DNA from: Tetragonia tetragonoides
Lineage: Eukaryota > Streptophyta > Magnoliopsida > Caryophyllales > Aizoaceae
Reading direction: 5' to 3'
Length of the DNA stretch: 64,000 nucleotides
Assembly: GCA_038025085.1 (NCBI GenBank)
Contig: CM076144.1
Span: forward strand, 21,831,501 to 21,895,500
In this document: piece after piece, positions 36,924 to 49,222 of the stretch
Layout: each line of letters opens with the position of its first letter
How positions within the stretch are numbered: the first letter of the stretch is position 1
Notes under the pieces: model-generated
What the model was told of the DNA's origin: nothing
What the model saw: only the letters and a program-made list of their open reading frames with translations
The model's database searches: none
Program-made: the position numbers and the translations under genes

Positions 36924-38398
36924 TGTAAGAACCCTCGCCTTTCCAGCGCTAATTGAAATATTCAGTTGGGATTAATGGCTCTTAAATAATACGTCATATG
37001 CAATTTAAATTATAACGGGGAATAACAATTTGCAAGTAATAAAGCCGCCACTAATTTTTAAGGAAACAATTGGAAACTATCAAAAAGTGCACCCATCCTA
37101 TTGGGAATTGATTCATATCCATGGGGGCTAAATATTGAGTTCGGGGGTGTAGGTACGAAATAAACAAAACGAATCTCATCTAAATCGCCCGAATAAACGA
37201 CCTCTACTAAGCCTATCCATGTCAAATATTTATCTATGTTATATGGTTCCATATAAATTCGGTCGTCCAAGATCCTACATTAACTAGGCGGGCTAAAGAC
37301 AACCAAATTACCTATGTTATCACTTTGCACAATTTATATCCAAATTTGCATGCATACTATTATCAAACATAAACAAAAGATAAGAGTAATAATTTAACGC
37401 TTCAACCTACCACACTTTGCTAAACGCGCCAAGCATTGCATATGTATATCAATAAATTTGTTAGTAACTTCAAAGGAAGAACAATGCAAAAATATTGACT
37501 TTATGCTAAAATAAACCTAGGAGGTTGCTACATGCATGCACAAACTATAAAAAAGATACAAACTTGCATAATCTAATAAAAAGATGCGAACTTTAAATTA
37601 AGCTAATCATGCATAATTATTTACAAGGACCCAAGCATGGAAATTTATTCAACCATAATCAAAAGCTAAATAAAACATGATTATAAACAATAAACAAGAG
37701 ATTTAATAAAGAATTTAGGCCTTCAGGATGGTTAACCTGGACGTTCTATTAGAACGGGACTAGTAGAAATGGAATTGCTCTTAAATCATGGGTGCTAGGT
37801 TGGGTGCAATGGCTTGCTTGAGTCTTTAAAATCTGAATTCTCTATGATTTGGGGATATTTGTGCACTCAATGCTCTCAAAATTATAAACTGACCAACATC
37901 TCTCAAAAGAGGATGAAAGGGAGTATTTATAGAGTTAGGGGACGGAATTAGGGGCTTAGGGTAAAAATCCCGGCGCCAAAACTCGGCCCAGCCAGAAAAC
38001 AGGCCCGGCGGCTGCCCTAAGGGCCCCCGCTGTCACGCGTGTGCCGCCGGACTGACAACGTCAGCCGCTAGGCCGGAGGCGCGCGCGTGTCTAGGGTGTT
38101 TTGACTTTTTGTGCTCAGTAAATTACGAAATTGCCCTTGGGCTGACCCAGGGGGTCAGGATTGAGCGGTTTTGACCCAAATCTTCGAGACGCGATATCTC
38201 TTGATCCAGGAACCTGATTGAGGCAAGGTTAAAGGCGTTGGAATCCTTACAACAAGGGCTAGCCAGAGACTGAGGTTTCAAGGAATTTGGTCTAGATCTC
38301 CTAGCAATGTCCTTTTCTACTTACGTCCATGTTATTCGATTACCATCATCATCGGGCATTGCGGTGCCAGGAGATGAGAACCGATTAGGGTGTCTACA
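36924..38398 (-). mobile_element. solo LTR of the Tat B family inside the CACTA element
   Basis: It is near-identical in layout to 29205-30714, with the same TGTAAGAACCC and GGGTGTCTACA ends. The 5-bp target duplication CCTCT sits at 36919-36923 and 38399-38403. No internal region or second LTR is present, so it formed by LTR-LTR recombination. A TATTTATA box is at 37924-37931, with GC dyads at 37985-38085. Confidence 0.92.
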
Positions 38399-38639
38399 CC
38401 TCTCAAAAGAATTAAAAAACCTAACTTGCTCCTAACTGCAACCCCCTTGATATACACAACACCTTCCATCCCTTTAACAATAAGACATTATGCATAAAGT
38501 TCATATCTTAATGTGGATTAATATATATTGAAGTAAATATGAAAAGTGTGCTCTCATATCAACAGATTTATGAGAATTCTTATCGAGCATGTGAGAGTCA
38601 GCTTACAGTTCATAAATGAAAATAGATGGATGCATCAAA

Positions 38640-38760
38640 TTACAAATTTTGTTCCAGGGTCACTTATTCCAAGCATCCCTTCATAAGGAGGCGAGAAATC
38701 CAGTTATGAATCACAATTGACCATGTTCAATTCAAAGTAACAAATTAGCATGATTATGGA
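38640..38760. repeat. direct repeat within CACTA (pair with 39545-39670)
   Basis: A shared 125-base segment includes TTCCAGGGTCACTTATTCCA, AAGGAGGCGAGAAATCCAG and CAATTGACCATGTTCAATTC. The second copy lies about 900 bases downstream. Confidence 0.85.
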
Positions 38761-41495
38761 TGAATTTCAAGACAAAAAAGCCATCCAGAGATCATCATGT
38801 GATAATACAATGCAATGTCTTACTGAAAGGATGAGAAAGTACATCAGGGATGAGAGGATAACACGCAAGACAACTTAGACTAATTATAAAGTGATGTCAT
38901 TAGGTAAGTGGAAGTACAAAACTTTGCAAATATATAGAATCAAATCCTCTCCAAAATCACCAAACATACAGCATATAGTTGGGCATCAGATTATATGCAT
39001 CATGCATGCATCTAGTAAAGCAAAAACTGAAAGAATGCGACTGTTGTTTAACTAGAAAGAGATGTTGACAATCACCTTTCAATAAGAGCTGCACTGTCTC
39101 TTTCTGAGTGCTAAAGTGTGAAAACTGCATTGCCTCCCATTGGCATCACGTACGTGATACGTCGTCGTTGCTTGGTGACAACACAACCATCAGCAGACAG
39201 AGTGGAAGATTCACAATGCCTGACTTCATACTCCACGTACACTGAAATTACACTTGAGTACCGGCCAGTGACATCAAACACAGACTTTTAGTAGATGCTA
39301 TACATGAGTTAATTGCAAAATGGCTTTACATAAGGCAGGCTATTGAGTGTAATGAAAACTATTTCATCTGCTGAAGCTTGTGGGTGGGATGGTTCAACAA
39401 CCCATAATCCTTCTGCTTCATCTCTCCCAGAATATTTTAATCGCGAGTCAACTTTTTCATAGCTGATATACTGCTCAGTTACTTGGATCAGAAATCAATC
39501 ATATAGCTCATTGGACTACTAACTCCCGAAATCAATCGAAATAGAAGGAAGCATCAAATTACCAATTCTGTTCCAGGGTCACTTATTCCAAGCATCCTTG
39601 CATAAGGAGGCGAGAAATCCAGTTATGAAACACAATTGACCATGTTCAATTCAAAGTAACAAGTTCAGTCTGGTTATGAACTAAGAGATTGATATCAGAC
39701 TAAAATATATCAATAACTGTTAATAAATAATTGTAGAAAATAAAATAATGTGGAGATGGGATACATGCATCAAGGAAGCTCATTAGAAAACTTTGCGATT
39801 TCAAAATTGACTATCATAATGAATACTTGAGAGAACCTGCAAGGATAGGATACAACCCGCACTCCTTTGCTTATTCAGACCATAAATACAGCAAACTCAC
39901 CAACTGCTAGTGATTTTACTTTGGGGGGGGCGCTGCAATAAGAAAAGGAAGAGAATCAATATGAGGTCATATCAGCATGAAGACTGTTTCAGATATGTCT
40001 TTGAACTAGAATCGTAGGGATTATAGCAAAAAGAGGTCATGAGACCCACCCACCCTTTTCTCAGAACTTGTTCCAAACTGAACTGAGCTACTCTAACAGA
40101 CCAGAGTACATTAGTTACCAATTCCCATAGTTCTGATTTCTGAACCCATAGTTCACATTTAGAAGCAGACAATAATATCATTAGGGAAACTCTATTGATG
40201 CAAGCATCTTTGAAACAAACAAAGAGTTCTAAAATTACAAAGCAAACTCATGAATCACTTAACCAGCATAGGTATGTCGCAAGCTAGGAAAAACAAAGTC
40301 AGAATCTTAATTCATTGGAAAACTGGTATGACCTGAACACTTTGTACCAATCCTAATACATTAATTTTTAGCATCATCAAACCCAAAACTACACCAAAAC
40401 AAAGAAGCTCAAAGATCTGAATCGTTCTTTTTCTAAAAAAATTCCAATAAACTAAAGCAGAAAAACAATCAAATTCAAATCACATAAATAAGCCAAAAAA
40501 AAATACAGAAACCGAAATATTAAGGGAGACAGAGGAGAGGTGTTTACAATTCACAAATTACGAACTCAAAATTTACAGTTGAGAAACAAAACCTCAAATT
40601 TCGAGCTAATTAACCCAGATTTTCAATCTAATCCACAAAACGTTCGATCTATAACTTTGCAACAAAATATCTGGAAAGAAAATGATGTTCCCATAAATCA
40701 AAAAATTAGGGTTTCATCCATGTTAAGCAATAGATGAAGCTTTTTCGAGCATTAGATCGATGAAACCCTTACCTGAGTAGCGAAAACTAAGGAGCGGGAG
40801 AAACATAAGTGGTGAGGGATGAGGGTTTGGAACCAAAGCATCAGATCTTCAAATAAATCTAGAATTTCGCAAAAACCCAACTCGCCCAATTCCAGTTTTT
40901 CGAGTTTACAACTTCAATCGACTACTAATACACTCCTTCAACTCAAAATTGTTGGGGGATAGGTTTGGAAGTGACGAATTGCGGATGGGAGAATGAAAAG
41001 GGAGAAAATTGGTGGTGGTGGTAGTTCGTGAGTGAGTGAGACATATGAGGAGATAGAGATGGGGAGAAAATTGGTGGTGATGGTAGTTCGTAAAAAAGAA
41101 AAAAAATGACCATTCCATTGTTTAAAGCCGCGGCACAACGACAGCGTTCTGTCAAAGGAGTCGCTGTTAGAAGGCACAAACGACACCGTTTGCTCTAGGA
41201 CCGCTGACGTATAGTGTCATACAACAGCGGTTCGACATCGACCGCTGTCGTATGTATCTTTAATTTTATTTTTCATTTTATTTTCATTTAGTTTTGCCCT
41301 ACGACAGCAGCCAACACGGAACCGCTGTCGTAGGTGATTTTTGTTGTAGTGTCCTTATATTCATTCACCTTACGAGCTATCGAGGGTCTTCTAAAAATCA
41401 TGAGTCTTTGTTTTCAAGTCTTTTCTTTGGCGGCTTTCTAAGTTGAGACTTGTGTTCAGGATTGGGGGCTCGAGGAAGAATTACGAAGAAAAAGG

Positions 41496-42392
41496 TTGGG
41501 CTCGATCATCCGGAAGATTGGTTCGTATACAAGCTACCTCCAAGACACCACCACATTCAAAAGGCCATCACCCCAGAATCCATCACCTCCACAAAGCTCG
41601 CCACAACTCAATACATCCCTTACCTCACCGATCACACCCCCAAACTTCACCATGATCAAAACCACCGACGAGAGGCTTGATGAGCTCATGAGTGAGTTAG
41701 AAAGGGTGCGACTCAAGGTTGAAGATTTGGAAAAAAAGAAAGAGGATGAAGCAAGAATCTTCTCTGAGGAAGAAGGACCAAATGCCAAGCTGGCTAAGAT
41801 TAATTCCGTGCTCGAAAATTGCGGCCTGTTTGCCAACTACCATGCTAATATTGGTAAAGTCAATCCCAAAGTCAAGGGCAAGCTTCCAGCCAAGTTCTCC
41901 ATGCCCGAAGTTCCGACATTCACTGAAACTGATAATCCACAAAACCACCTCAAAGCCTTCACTACTGCCATGGGTTTAAGAGGAGTTGACAAAAATATCT
42001 ACATTCACTTGTTCCTACAGACTCTTGATGCCCCGACTCGTCGTTGGTTCTACACCTTGAATTTGGAGAACTACCGCACTTGGTCAGATTTCACTACAGT
42101 CTTCCATGAATGCCACAAGGAAAATGTTGCTCTACCTATGACCCTTCGAGAGTTAGAGATTAGCAAACAACAAGAAGATGAGGGATTCACTGCCTTCCTT
42201 AGGCGTTGGAAGCTAAAGATAGCCAAACTGGTTGAGCGACCTTCGCAAACTGATCAAATCAGCCAACTCATCAAGAATCTGCAACTTGCTTACAAGGAAC
42301 ACCTCAGGTATCAAGCAATTAACTCCTACTACCGGCTCTATGCTGTGGGTGTCCTAATTGAAGGTGACCTTAAGAATTCACTTAAGTTGTGA
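41496..42392 (+). CDS. Tat C gag-like protein (capsid)
   Basis: An open frame of 298 residues from 41496; the conserved part probably begins at the internal MIKTTDERLDELMSELERV (41653), a coiled-coil-like start. Residues about 130-260 match the retrotransposon gag capsid domain: KFSMPEVPTFTETDNPQNHL, FLQTLDAPTRRWFYTLNLEN, TWSDFTTVFHECHKENV and ELEISKQQEDEGFTAFLRRW. It ends without zinc knuckle or protease. The CACTA element ends 144 bases upstream, so the leader is disrupted. A long open frame in a region otherwise full of stops suggests recent activity or selection for supplying capsid, but this is inference. Confidence 0.75.
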   Translation: MGSIIRKIGSYTSYLQDTTTFKRPSPQNPSPPQSSPQLNTSLTSPITPPNFTMIKTTDERLDELMSELERVRLKVEDLEKKKEDEARIFSEEEGPNAKLAKINSVLENCGLFANYHANIGKVNPKVKGKLPAKFSMPEVPTFTETDNPQNHLKAFTTAMGLRGVDKNIYIHLFLQTLDAPTRRWFYTLNLENYRTWSDFTTVFHECHKENVALPMTLRELEISKQQEDEGFTAFLRRWKLKIAKLVERPSQTDQISQLIKNLQLAYKEHLRYQAINSYYRLYAVGVLIEGDLKNSLKL

Positions 42393-44640
42393 ACAACGCG
42401 AGTATCTACAGCCGGGGATGTCCTCCATATCCCTGTCAAACAGCCCGTGCTCGAGAAGTTGAAGAGAATCGAAGTCTCCTAGTGTGCAAGTCTAGTTGAG
42501 TCTAGTCAAGTCTAATGATGTCTAGTCTGTCTTTTCAATTCGTCCATAGAGTCTAGCTTACTTCTCGTGTAATGCTTTTCTTCAATTCAATAAAGATTGC
42601 ATTTTGATTCCCATCATTGTCTTTGTTCAATCCTATGAGGAACTTAAGTTGCCTATGACGGAATAAAAAAAAATCAATCAAAAAAAAAATTCAAAAGAAA
42701 GCCTTCATTGTGGAAAACATTAAGCAAAAACTCCCTAATGATCATCCCCACAGAGGACATACAGTTGAACCGTCCGTGTCGAGGATAGGAGGCATTCATT
42801 TGGCACCTCACATCAATATCCTTTACTACCCTATACATCATTACCACTTGTAACCCTTTGAGCCTTAAACACATTGCCTTTTATTTCTTAACCATATCAT
42901 CCTTACCCGGGGAATGGGTGTGTGCGAGAAGGGAATAGAAGCAACCTTCTAGGAAAGGTGGACCGACCTACAAAAAGAGCCACCGAGAGAAATACCAAAA
43001 AATATAGAGAGGACTCGAAAGTTCAAGAGCAAAAAAAAAAAAACAAAAGAGGAAACAAATTCGAGAGCGATCAAAGATCCAAAAGAGTGCAAACACTTCA
43101 TGTACAACCAAACGGTGACATTACCTAAACATAGGTCCCTTAGCCACCTTGTCTAGATCACAAACTTCTATACCATCTAGCATACTTTGGGGAGGGGATT
43201 TTCATTGGGTTTCTTTGAGCCTTTATCCTTTCTTTGACACCTTAACCCAGCCTGACATTACAACCTGAAAGCTCTCCGAGAGGTACGACCATTCAATTGT
43301 ATAGTCTTGAACTACATTAGCCTGATTGCACACACTGGATACGTAGAAAACCTCAAAAAGGTCCGGCCACGTCAACCACTTTGTTACATGATCGTAAGGA
43401 GTTCTCCCATTCCACCATTCTCATCTAAGGCTAGAAAAAAAGAATGAGCCCGATAGGTTGAAAACCTGAAAGGGCGGCCTAGGCAAAAGTTAGGGCAACA
43501 AAAAAAATGATGATAAACGAAATTCAATATCTTGAGGCAACTTAAATTTACGAGGATTTAGAACAATGTTTCTCATTTAAGAACCCTTTGGTCAGTCATC
43601 TAGAGTCATACTCATCACCTTTCTCGTAGGCTTGCACATAGACTTCTCAACTGGAGGCTTTTTCAGAATAAGTCGGTTCTTTATCCGCTACGTTCCAAGT
43701 TGTCCATTTCATCCCCATACCTTAAGTTAGGATATTTTGTACCACTGCATCAACATCCTAGCTCCTCGAGTAGGTCATAATCATCAAGAACCACACATCA
43801 AACTGGGGGATGATTCTTCCTTGACTACACCCAGTCTTGTCCACTTGTCTCATACTCTGTCAAGATCACCACAGGAATGAAATTCTTGATCACAAAAACT
43901 TTTCCCATATGAAGACCCTCGTTAGACCCTATAGGAGAGTCGTGCATGTTAGGCTAGGCCACATGGAGCTGTGAGTCAATAGAGTCCGCATACATCATAT
44001 TTGCATAAGTACTAGAGTCGCCTTCAAAGGCATGCATGTGTACATAATTTCTCAGTGTCTTGAGTCCATGCGTGTTTACATGTCAATTCCCCTTTGCCCT
44101 GTGCATATTACTATGTCATGTCTTGTGCATCTTGTCATGGTCGGTCGGGCATGTCTATTGCATCTTTTCCCTATGTGCATATTTTCACTACAGGTTTGAG
44201 TCTACCCACTCTCCATTGAAACCAACAAGCCCGGAACTCAGTATTCAACACACAATCAAGCTCGGAAGCAACCTCTAGACAACAATCAAGAACGGGAGCA
44301 AACATCCAATAGTAATGAAGAGGGGAAGCGACCTTCCGACTACAACAAAGAATGGAAATAACCTCCCAACAACTGTCTGCACGTGCGGGCCCCCTGTTGT
44401 ACCCCGGCTTTGTTCCAGCAGAAACAGTTATTTCAGTTCGTTCGCGGCAAAGACCAGTACCGAGCGCGCGGGAACAAGTCCCTTTGGCCCACCAATTCAA
44501 AATTCGACAGTTGGCCCCTCTTATGGTACCAATTATTTTCAGGTAAAACTAACCCAATTATTTTGCAGGTCCCAAATACACGAGCCCGGATATATGCCCC
44601 GACGATATTTATCACCCGGAGTGTCAAATTATTTTAAGCC
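42393..44640 (+). other. Tat C non-coding internal region
   Basis: There is no recognisable coding sequence between gag and the tandem repeats. A-rich runs (42660-42690, 43030-43045) and scattered short open frames are present. In an autonomous relative, protease to integrase would lie here. Confidence 0.55.
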
Positions 44641-44679
44641 TAGTAAATCTAATGGCCTCATCAAAGTCCCAATGTCCCA

Positions 44680-45140
44680 AACGTCCCAAAATCGGGTCAG
44701 TCAATGACCGCTTAAGCTATTGCGGTTAAACTGTCCTTCCCTACAAAAGTCCCAACTTCCCAAAGTCGGTCAGTCAATGATCGCTTAAGCTATTGCGGTT
44801 AAACTGTCCTTCCCCACGAAAGTCCCAAAGTCCCAACGTCCCAAAAGACGGGTCAGTCAATGATCGCTTAAGCTATTGCGGTTAAACTGTCCTTTTCTAC
44901 GAAGTCACAAAATCGGGTTAGTCAATGATCGCTTAAGCTATTGCGATTAAACTGTCCTTTTCTACGAAGTCACAATATCGGGTTAGTCAATGATCACTTA
45001 AGCTATTGCGGTTAAATTGTCCCCTCTACGAGGTCACTTATTTTGTATCAGTCAATGATTGCTTAAACTGTTGCGGTTATACTATCCTTTTATTTATATG
45101 TTGCAGTCAATGATTGCTTAAGCTATTTCATTTAAACTGT
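44680..45140 (+). repeat. tandem array before the Tat C polypurine tract
   Basis: About six copies of a 62-75-base unit centred on GGTCAGTCAATGATCGCTTA, AGCTATTGCGGTTAAACTGT and CCTT. The copies decay toward the 3' side. The polypurine tract AAAATGGGGGCTTC follows at 45554-45567. Confidence 0.92.
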
Positions 45141-45567
45141 TTATATGTTTTAACCATTTTACAGCCGTTATTTTGATCGTGCTGTCTCGTTGACCTATTT
45201 GTTTCTCGTACAGGGACGTAATCTCGACACCCGCCGAGCAGTGTTTAGGCACTGTTTGTCGAAGCACTCTATGTTGATCATTCTCAAAGTATTACTAACT
45301 TTTTCATCCACTTTGAATACAGGTCCTTAGCAGACGTTTAGACCATCTACGAGCGGTGTTCTATCCTGCTAACCATAACCTTTATTTTTCTTGTGTTCAC
45401 AAAGATGAAGTCTTAGCACGCTACGAGCATGTCCCAACTCAGGTTTGTCTTCATATGCATACATACTGTACACTCTCACACACCATGTGCACATCAGCAT
45501 CCTGCATGTCGCCTTCGGAATACTTTGATGTTCGCTTTTACTCAAGCTCGATCAAAATGGGGGCTTC

Positions 45568-47137
45568 TGTAGATGCCAAAAAAGCGCCTTCAGATTTCTC
45601 TGCAAAAGCCCGATGATGAAAGGAGTAATTTATAAACTTGAATGCTATTTTTGCTTTGATAGGTAAAATAAGGTCTCAGGTTTTTTCTCGATCACTCCTT
45701 CATTTCCACTTCATTTAAAATCCCCTTTTAAGAGCTTTCCATTTCTTCCTTCCGTATCCAAATACGATTCCGCACCTAAGAGTTATGGCCAAACGAAGTT
45801 AAGAGTCAAAACAGATGTAGCGAACTGTGGACCATGTTTCTAGCCCTATTTGAGAGTTGATTTGGTTGAATTAATTTGTGAGTATTATATTTCTGCATTC
45901 CTTACTCAAATATCTTTCCAATGACATATCATGAGCCCACACCACATTTCCAACCAAGGAGTTACGAGCCCAACATTGATGCGTACTCCTAAACTGACCT
46001 CTCCTTACTCTTTCAGGTATATCTCGAGATCCACAAAACATTTGGGAGTGAAAAAAAAGCCATTTGAAATTAGACCCAATGAGATTTCCAACGTATCTTG
46101 AATCGTCTAGTTTGGAGCCCAAACGAGTGAGATATGGCCCGATAATATTTCAGCAGGCAGGCTCACAGCCGCTAGCGGCTGTGGCCTGAGCCGCTAGCGG
46201 CGCTCGCTGGTCTCCAGGCCCGACTATTTTTCAGCCCAAAATCCAAATTTTGGCTCCTCTTCACCCGTCCAACCCTACTTCCTGCGCCTATAAATACAAC
46301 CCTCCTCCCTTAGTTCAAAAAACACAGTCTACAGTTGACACCCTCTATTCACAGTTGTATTGACTCTGAGCTTCTCCCTCTTTCTTCCATAAACAATTCT
46401 ATTCTATTCTCGGGAGTGTTGACACCGAGCTTCCCCCTCTTTCTTTACTTTAGATCTATCTTTACTATTCAATTTCTAAATAGCCTAAAGTTCAGGTACT
46501 AACTCCTGAGGGTCCAAATTAAATTAATTGTTTAACTGTTTATGTTCTAGTAGTCAAAATGTAGATATCATGCTAATCACGTCTTTTATTGCTTCCTAAA
46601 TATTTTCTTTCAATTCCAAGCATGTCTAGTCGTCGTGATGCTCAACTTGCCAATCGAATGCATGTCTAAATAAGGGTCAATAATAAATATTGTGATGCTT
46701 GTGATGAACCAATTAATAGTCTAAGTCTAGTTTGTTAATCCGGTTTGTGTGGGAATCATGTCTTAAATTATTAAGCAAACTTGAGTTAGTAGAGGCCGTC
46801 ATTATACGAGCGAGTTGGGTGCCTAACACCTTCCCACCTCGTACCTTCGCCCCCGAACCCTTTATTCTTGGGTACTCATATGTTCTATATGAGAGAGAGT
46901 CTTTTTAAAAACATGATCAGTTCACTTATCGCGCTATTGGGTTGTCCCTTCGAATTGTCCCTTCGTTTTGTTCCTTCGATAAAAAGCGGATAGCAGATTT
47001 GTGACCTCTTTTATGGTTTTTATTAAATTCAAGTCTTTTCAAAAGCTTTTCTAACTCGACGGTTCCTTGAACTTATCTAAACCCCCAACTTACAAATTTT
47101 CTATAAGGACACACTCCTTGGCGAGAAATCTCAGGTC
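45568..47137 (+). repeat. 3' LTR of Tat C
   Basis: Starts TGTAGATGCCAAAAAAGCGC directly after the polypurine tract and matches 27319-28887 to the GAGAAATCYCRGGTC block. The last bases of the LTR appear lost at 47137. TATAAATA lies at 46289-46296, and GCCGCTAGCGGCTGTGGC dyads at 46155-46215. Confidence 0.85.
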
Positions 47138-47480
47138 GCCGTCCAAGCGGTTTGACCGCTTTGGTCTTTCTCCGCGTACGACGATTTCGAGGCCCACTTG
47201 TATTCTGTGGCAATTCCTCCTCTTCTATATAAACGAACCTTAGGGTTCAGTTGAACAGGTTGGTTTTCAGTTGTTGGAGATTCTCTAGAGAGAAGTTGGC
47301 TTCAAGGTGGGTTATTCACAATAATAAACCCTAAATTTCTGATTCTACTCCTTCTTTAGGCTAGCCCTAACACCACAAAATAAACCTTCATACTTCATCA
47401 AGAGAAATGATTCAAGCAAAGACCCAATAAGTTCATTGTGACCATTCAGGTAATCTAACCTGAGGGTTATCAAAAAATTC
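47138..47480 (+). repeat. probable continuation of the Tat A LTR
   Basis: Begins with an AAGCGGTTTGACCGCTTT dyad, followed by a TATATAAA box (47226-47233) and a CT-rich leader. It plausibly completes the LTR cut at 27318. I could not confirm an end. Confidence 0.4.
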
Positions 47481-49222
47481 AATTATACTTGCTTGTTATC
47501 TCTAACGGTTTTGGTTTATGTGATATATACATGCATGACGCATTTGAGCAAAAAGAGAAGAAATTGCCCTAAATTCTAATTTGCGCCGACATATACACTC
47601 GGGATATTCCGGCAATCGACTTTCAGGGATACACCGCAACCAACGCGCTGCGGTGTACTCGAGGCGGTGGTTTGAGAGTAAACTAAACAACTGACAATCG
47701 AGAAGAAAGAAGAGAACGAAGAGAATTGTTTTTCTGTATATCCCCCAAAAGAAGTGAAGAAACAAAGTATATAAAGAGAAGAAATATATAACCGAAAATA
47801 ATTAATGTGGGGCGGATTTTTTGGGAAGTAATAATGGGCAAATATTTTGTAACGGTTAAAGAATCTTGTCGATCAAAAGAAACACTATTCTCTTCTCTAC
47901 TAATGTGGGACAATGGATTTTTATGGATTTTACTTTTGTTTGACTTTTACTTTGAAGAATATCACTAAGCTTCATTTCCAACAGAGTTTGTTGCCACGAG
48001 AGAGTACGAAAATGTTTATAGTTGCTCTTCTCTCATAACCTTAACTATCTCCTGATTCTCATCATCTCGTGCCATACACTTCATCCATAAAATTCGGATA
48101 CTTTTCATGTAGGATCAGAGGAGGGAATATTTATTAAAACATCCACTTGATCTCATTGTCCCATTTGATTGTCCCTTAGATTTATTATACGAGATCAATC
48201 GTTTTAAGATTTCCAAATTGCACAAACAATATTTCTTAATTTGCATATGCATAGTTTTCAGTTATCGTCGATTATAACTTATTGACAAATACTCCTTGTG
48301 TTTCCTGAAAATTAAGTTACGGGCGAGATCGATATTAATTCATTTTTTATTTTTTGGGGTAGCTTCCCACAACTAGATATGAATTTCATGCATGTGGGTG
48401 ACGCTGACAAGTGAACTTCAACTCGACCATGCTAGCAGAACAAGTGAACTTCTCTACTATCTTTTTCCCCCTCTCTTGTCTATTAGCTTATGCTTGATTT
48501 TAGATTGAATTTACTTTCTTTCTTTCTTGTTCGTTCCATGTTTATCATTATGTGTTTATTGTTCTCCATAGCCATGAGTAGATAATTTCTCCATCTAGAG
48601 TTGATGTAGCTCTACTATAGTTGATTGATATTTGGATAATTTTGGTTAGCATAATTGTTGAGATATATTGCGATTAATTGTTTGTACCCTAATTGTTCAT
48701 GATTCTTGAGAAAGAATCTTGATTTCTTTTGGATGGTTTATATATAATCGAAAGGATAATATAAATTACTTGACTTCAACAATCATCGGTGTTGTCTAAT
48801 CACGAGAGTAGTTTAGATGATTCCGGGACTTTGATTTGAAATTGTTCTTCATGCTCTTGATGTTTGCTTAACTCCATGAGAATAGATAGTTTATTTTACA
48901 TTGAGTTTGCCGCTATTTATTCGAGAGAAGGTTTAGCCTTCCATTATCCGTCCTAGCGATACTTGACATGACATGCTAGCTAAATTTATCCGTTGCATCA
49001 AGAATTTTAGTTTGGTGAAATCACCTCTAGGTTTTTTATCTTGATAGTTTAATTGTTATCGAAATTGTGTTTAGTTTCAATTGGATAATTAGAATCACCA
49101 ACTCAAATTTAAATTGCTTAGTTTGACAATTTAAGGAAAACTTAATACTTGGAATCAATAGCTCCGTGTGAATATGATATTTTATTACGATGATATACCC
49201 GTCGTGCACTTGCGGGCCTATC
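47481..49222. other. intergenic, AT-rich; no gene seen
   Basis: A perfect 9-bp inverted repeat, TACACCGCA...TGCGGTGTA, lies at 47630-47657. The end (about 49180-49220, TATACCCGTCGTGCACTTGCG) resembles the end of a retroelement leader or LTR but cannot be assigned. Short open frames look random. Confidence 0.4.

Larger units (their letters stand above)
34633..41351. mobile_element. non-autonomous CACTA (En/Spm) transposon
   Basis: The left end CACTACACCAAAAAACTCC and the right end GGTGATTTTTGTTGTAGTG are inverted. The 3-bp target duplication is TCC (34630-34632 and 41352-41354). Subterminal repeats built on CCTACGACAGCGGT occur at 34650-34900 and, inverted, at 41130-41335, as expected for CACTA transposase binding. 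No transposase domain is recognisable inside. The interior holds long direct duplications and a solo LTR (36924-38398). Some interior sequence may be captured host gene pieces; I could not identify any. Confidence 0.9.
27319..47137 (+). mobile_element. Tat-like LTR retroelement with gag only (Tat C), heavily nested
   Basis: The two LTRs at 27319-28887 and 45568-47137 share sequence along their length. A primer site follows the first and a polypurine tract precedes the second. After subtracting nested Tat B (29205-33674) and the CACTA element (34633-41351), the internal part is a leader, one gag-like ORF (41496-42392), about 2.2 kb without coding capacity, and a tandem-repeat zone. No protease, RT or integrase is visible, so it is non-autonomous. 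Confidence 0.8.

Noticed and set aside
40906..41186. Overlapping minus-strand frames at the right end of the CACTA element
   Set aside because: They arise from a 73-base tandem duplication and a TIR-adjacent low-complexity zone; no domain is visible.
44315..44707. Three overlapping open frames near 44.3-44.7 kb
   Set aside because: No frame is favoured, there is no recognisable motif, and the region merges into the tandem array.
47683..47913. Minus-strand frames near 47.5-47.9 kb
   Set aside because: Short, hydrophobic AT-driven frames with no start context or motif.
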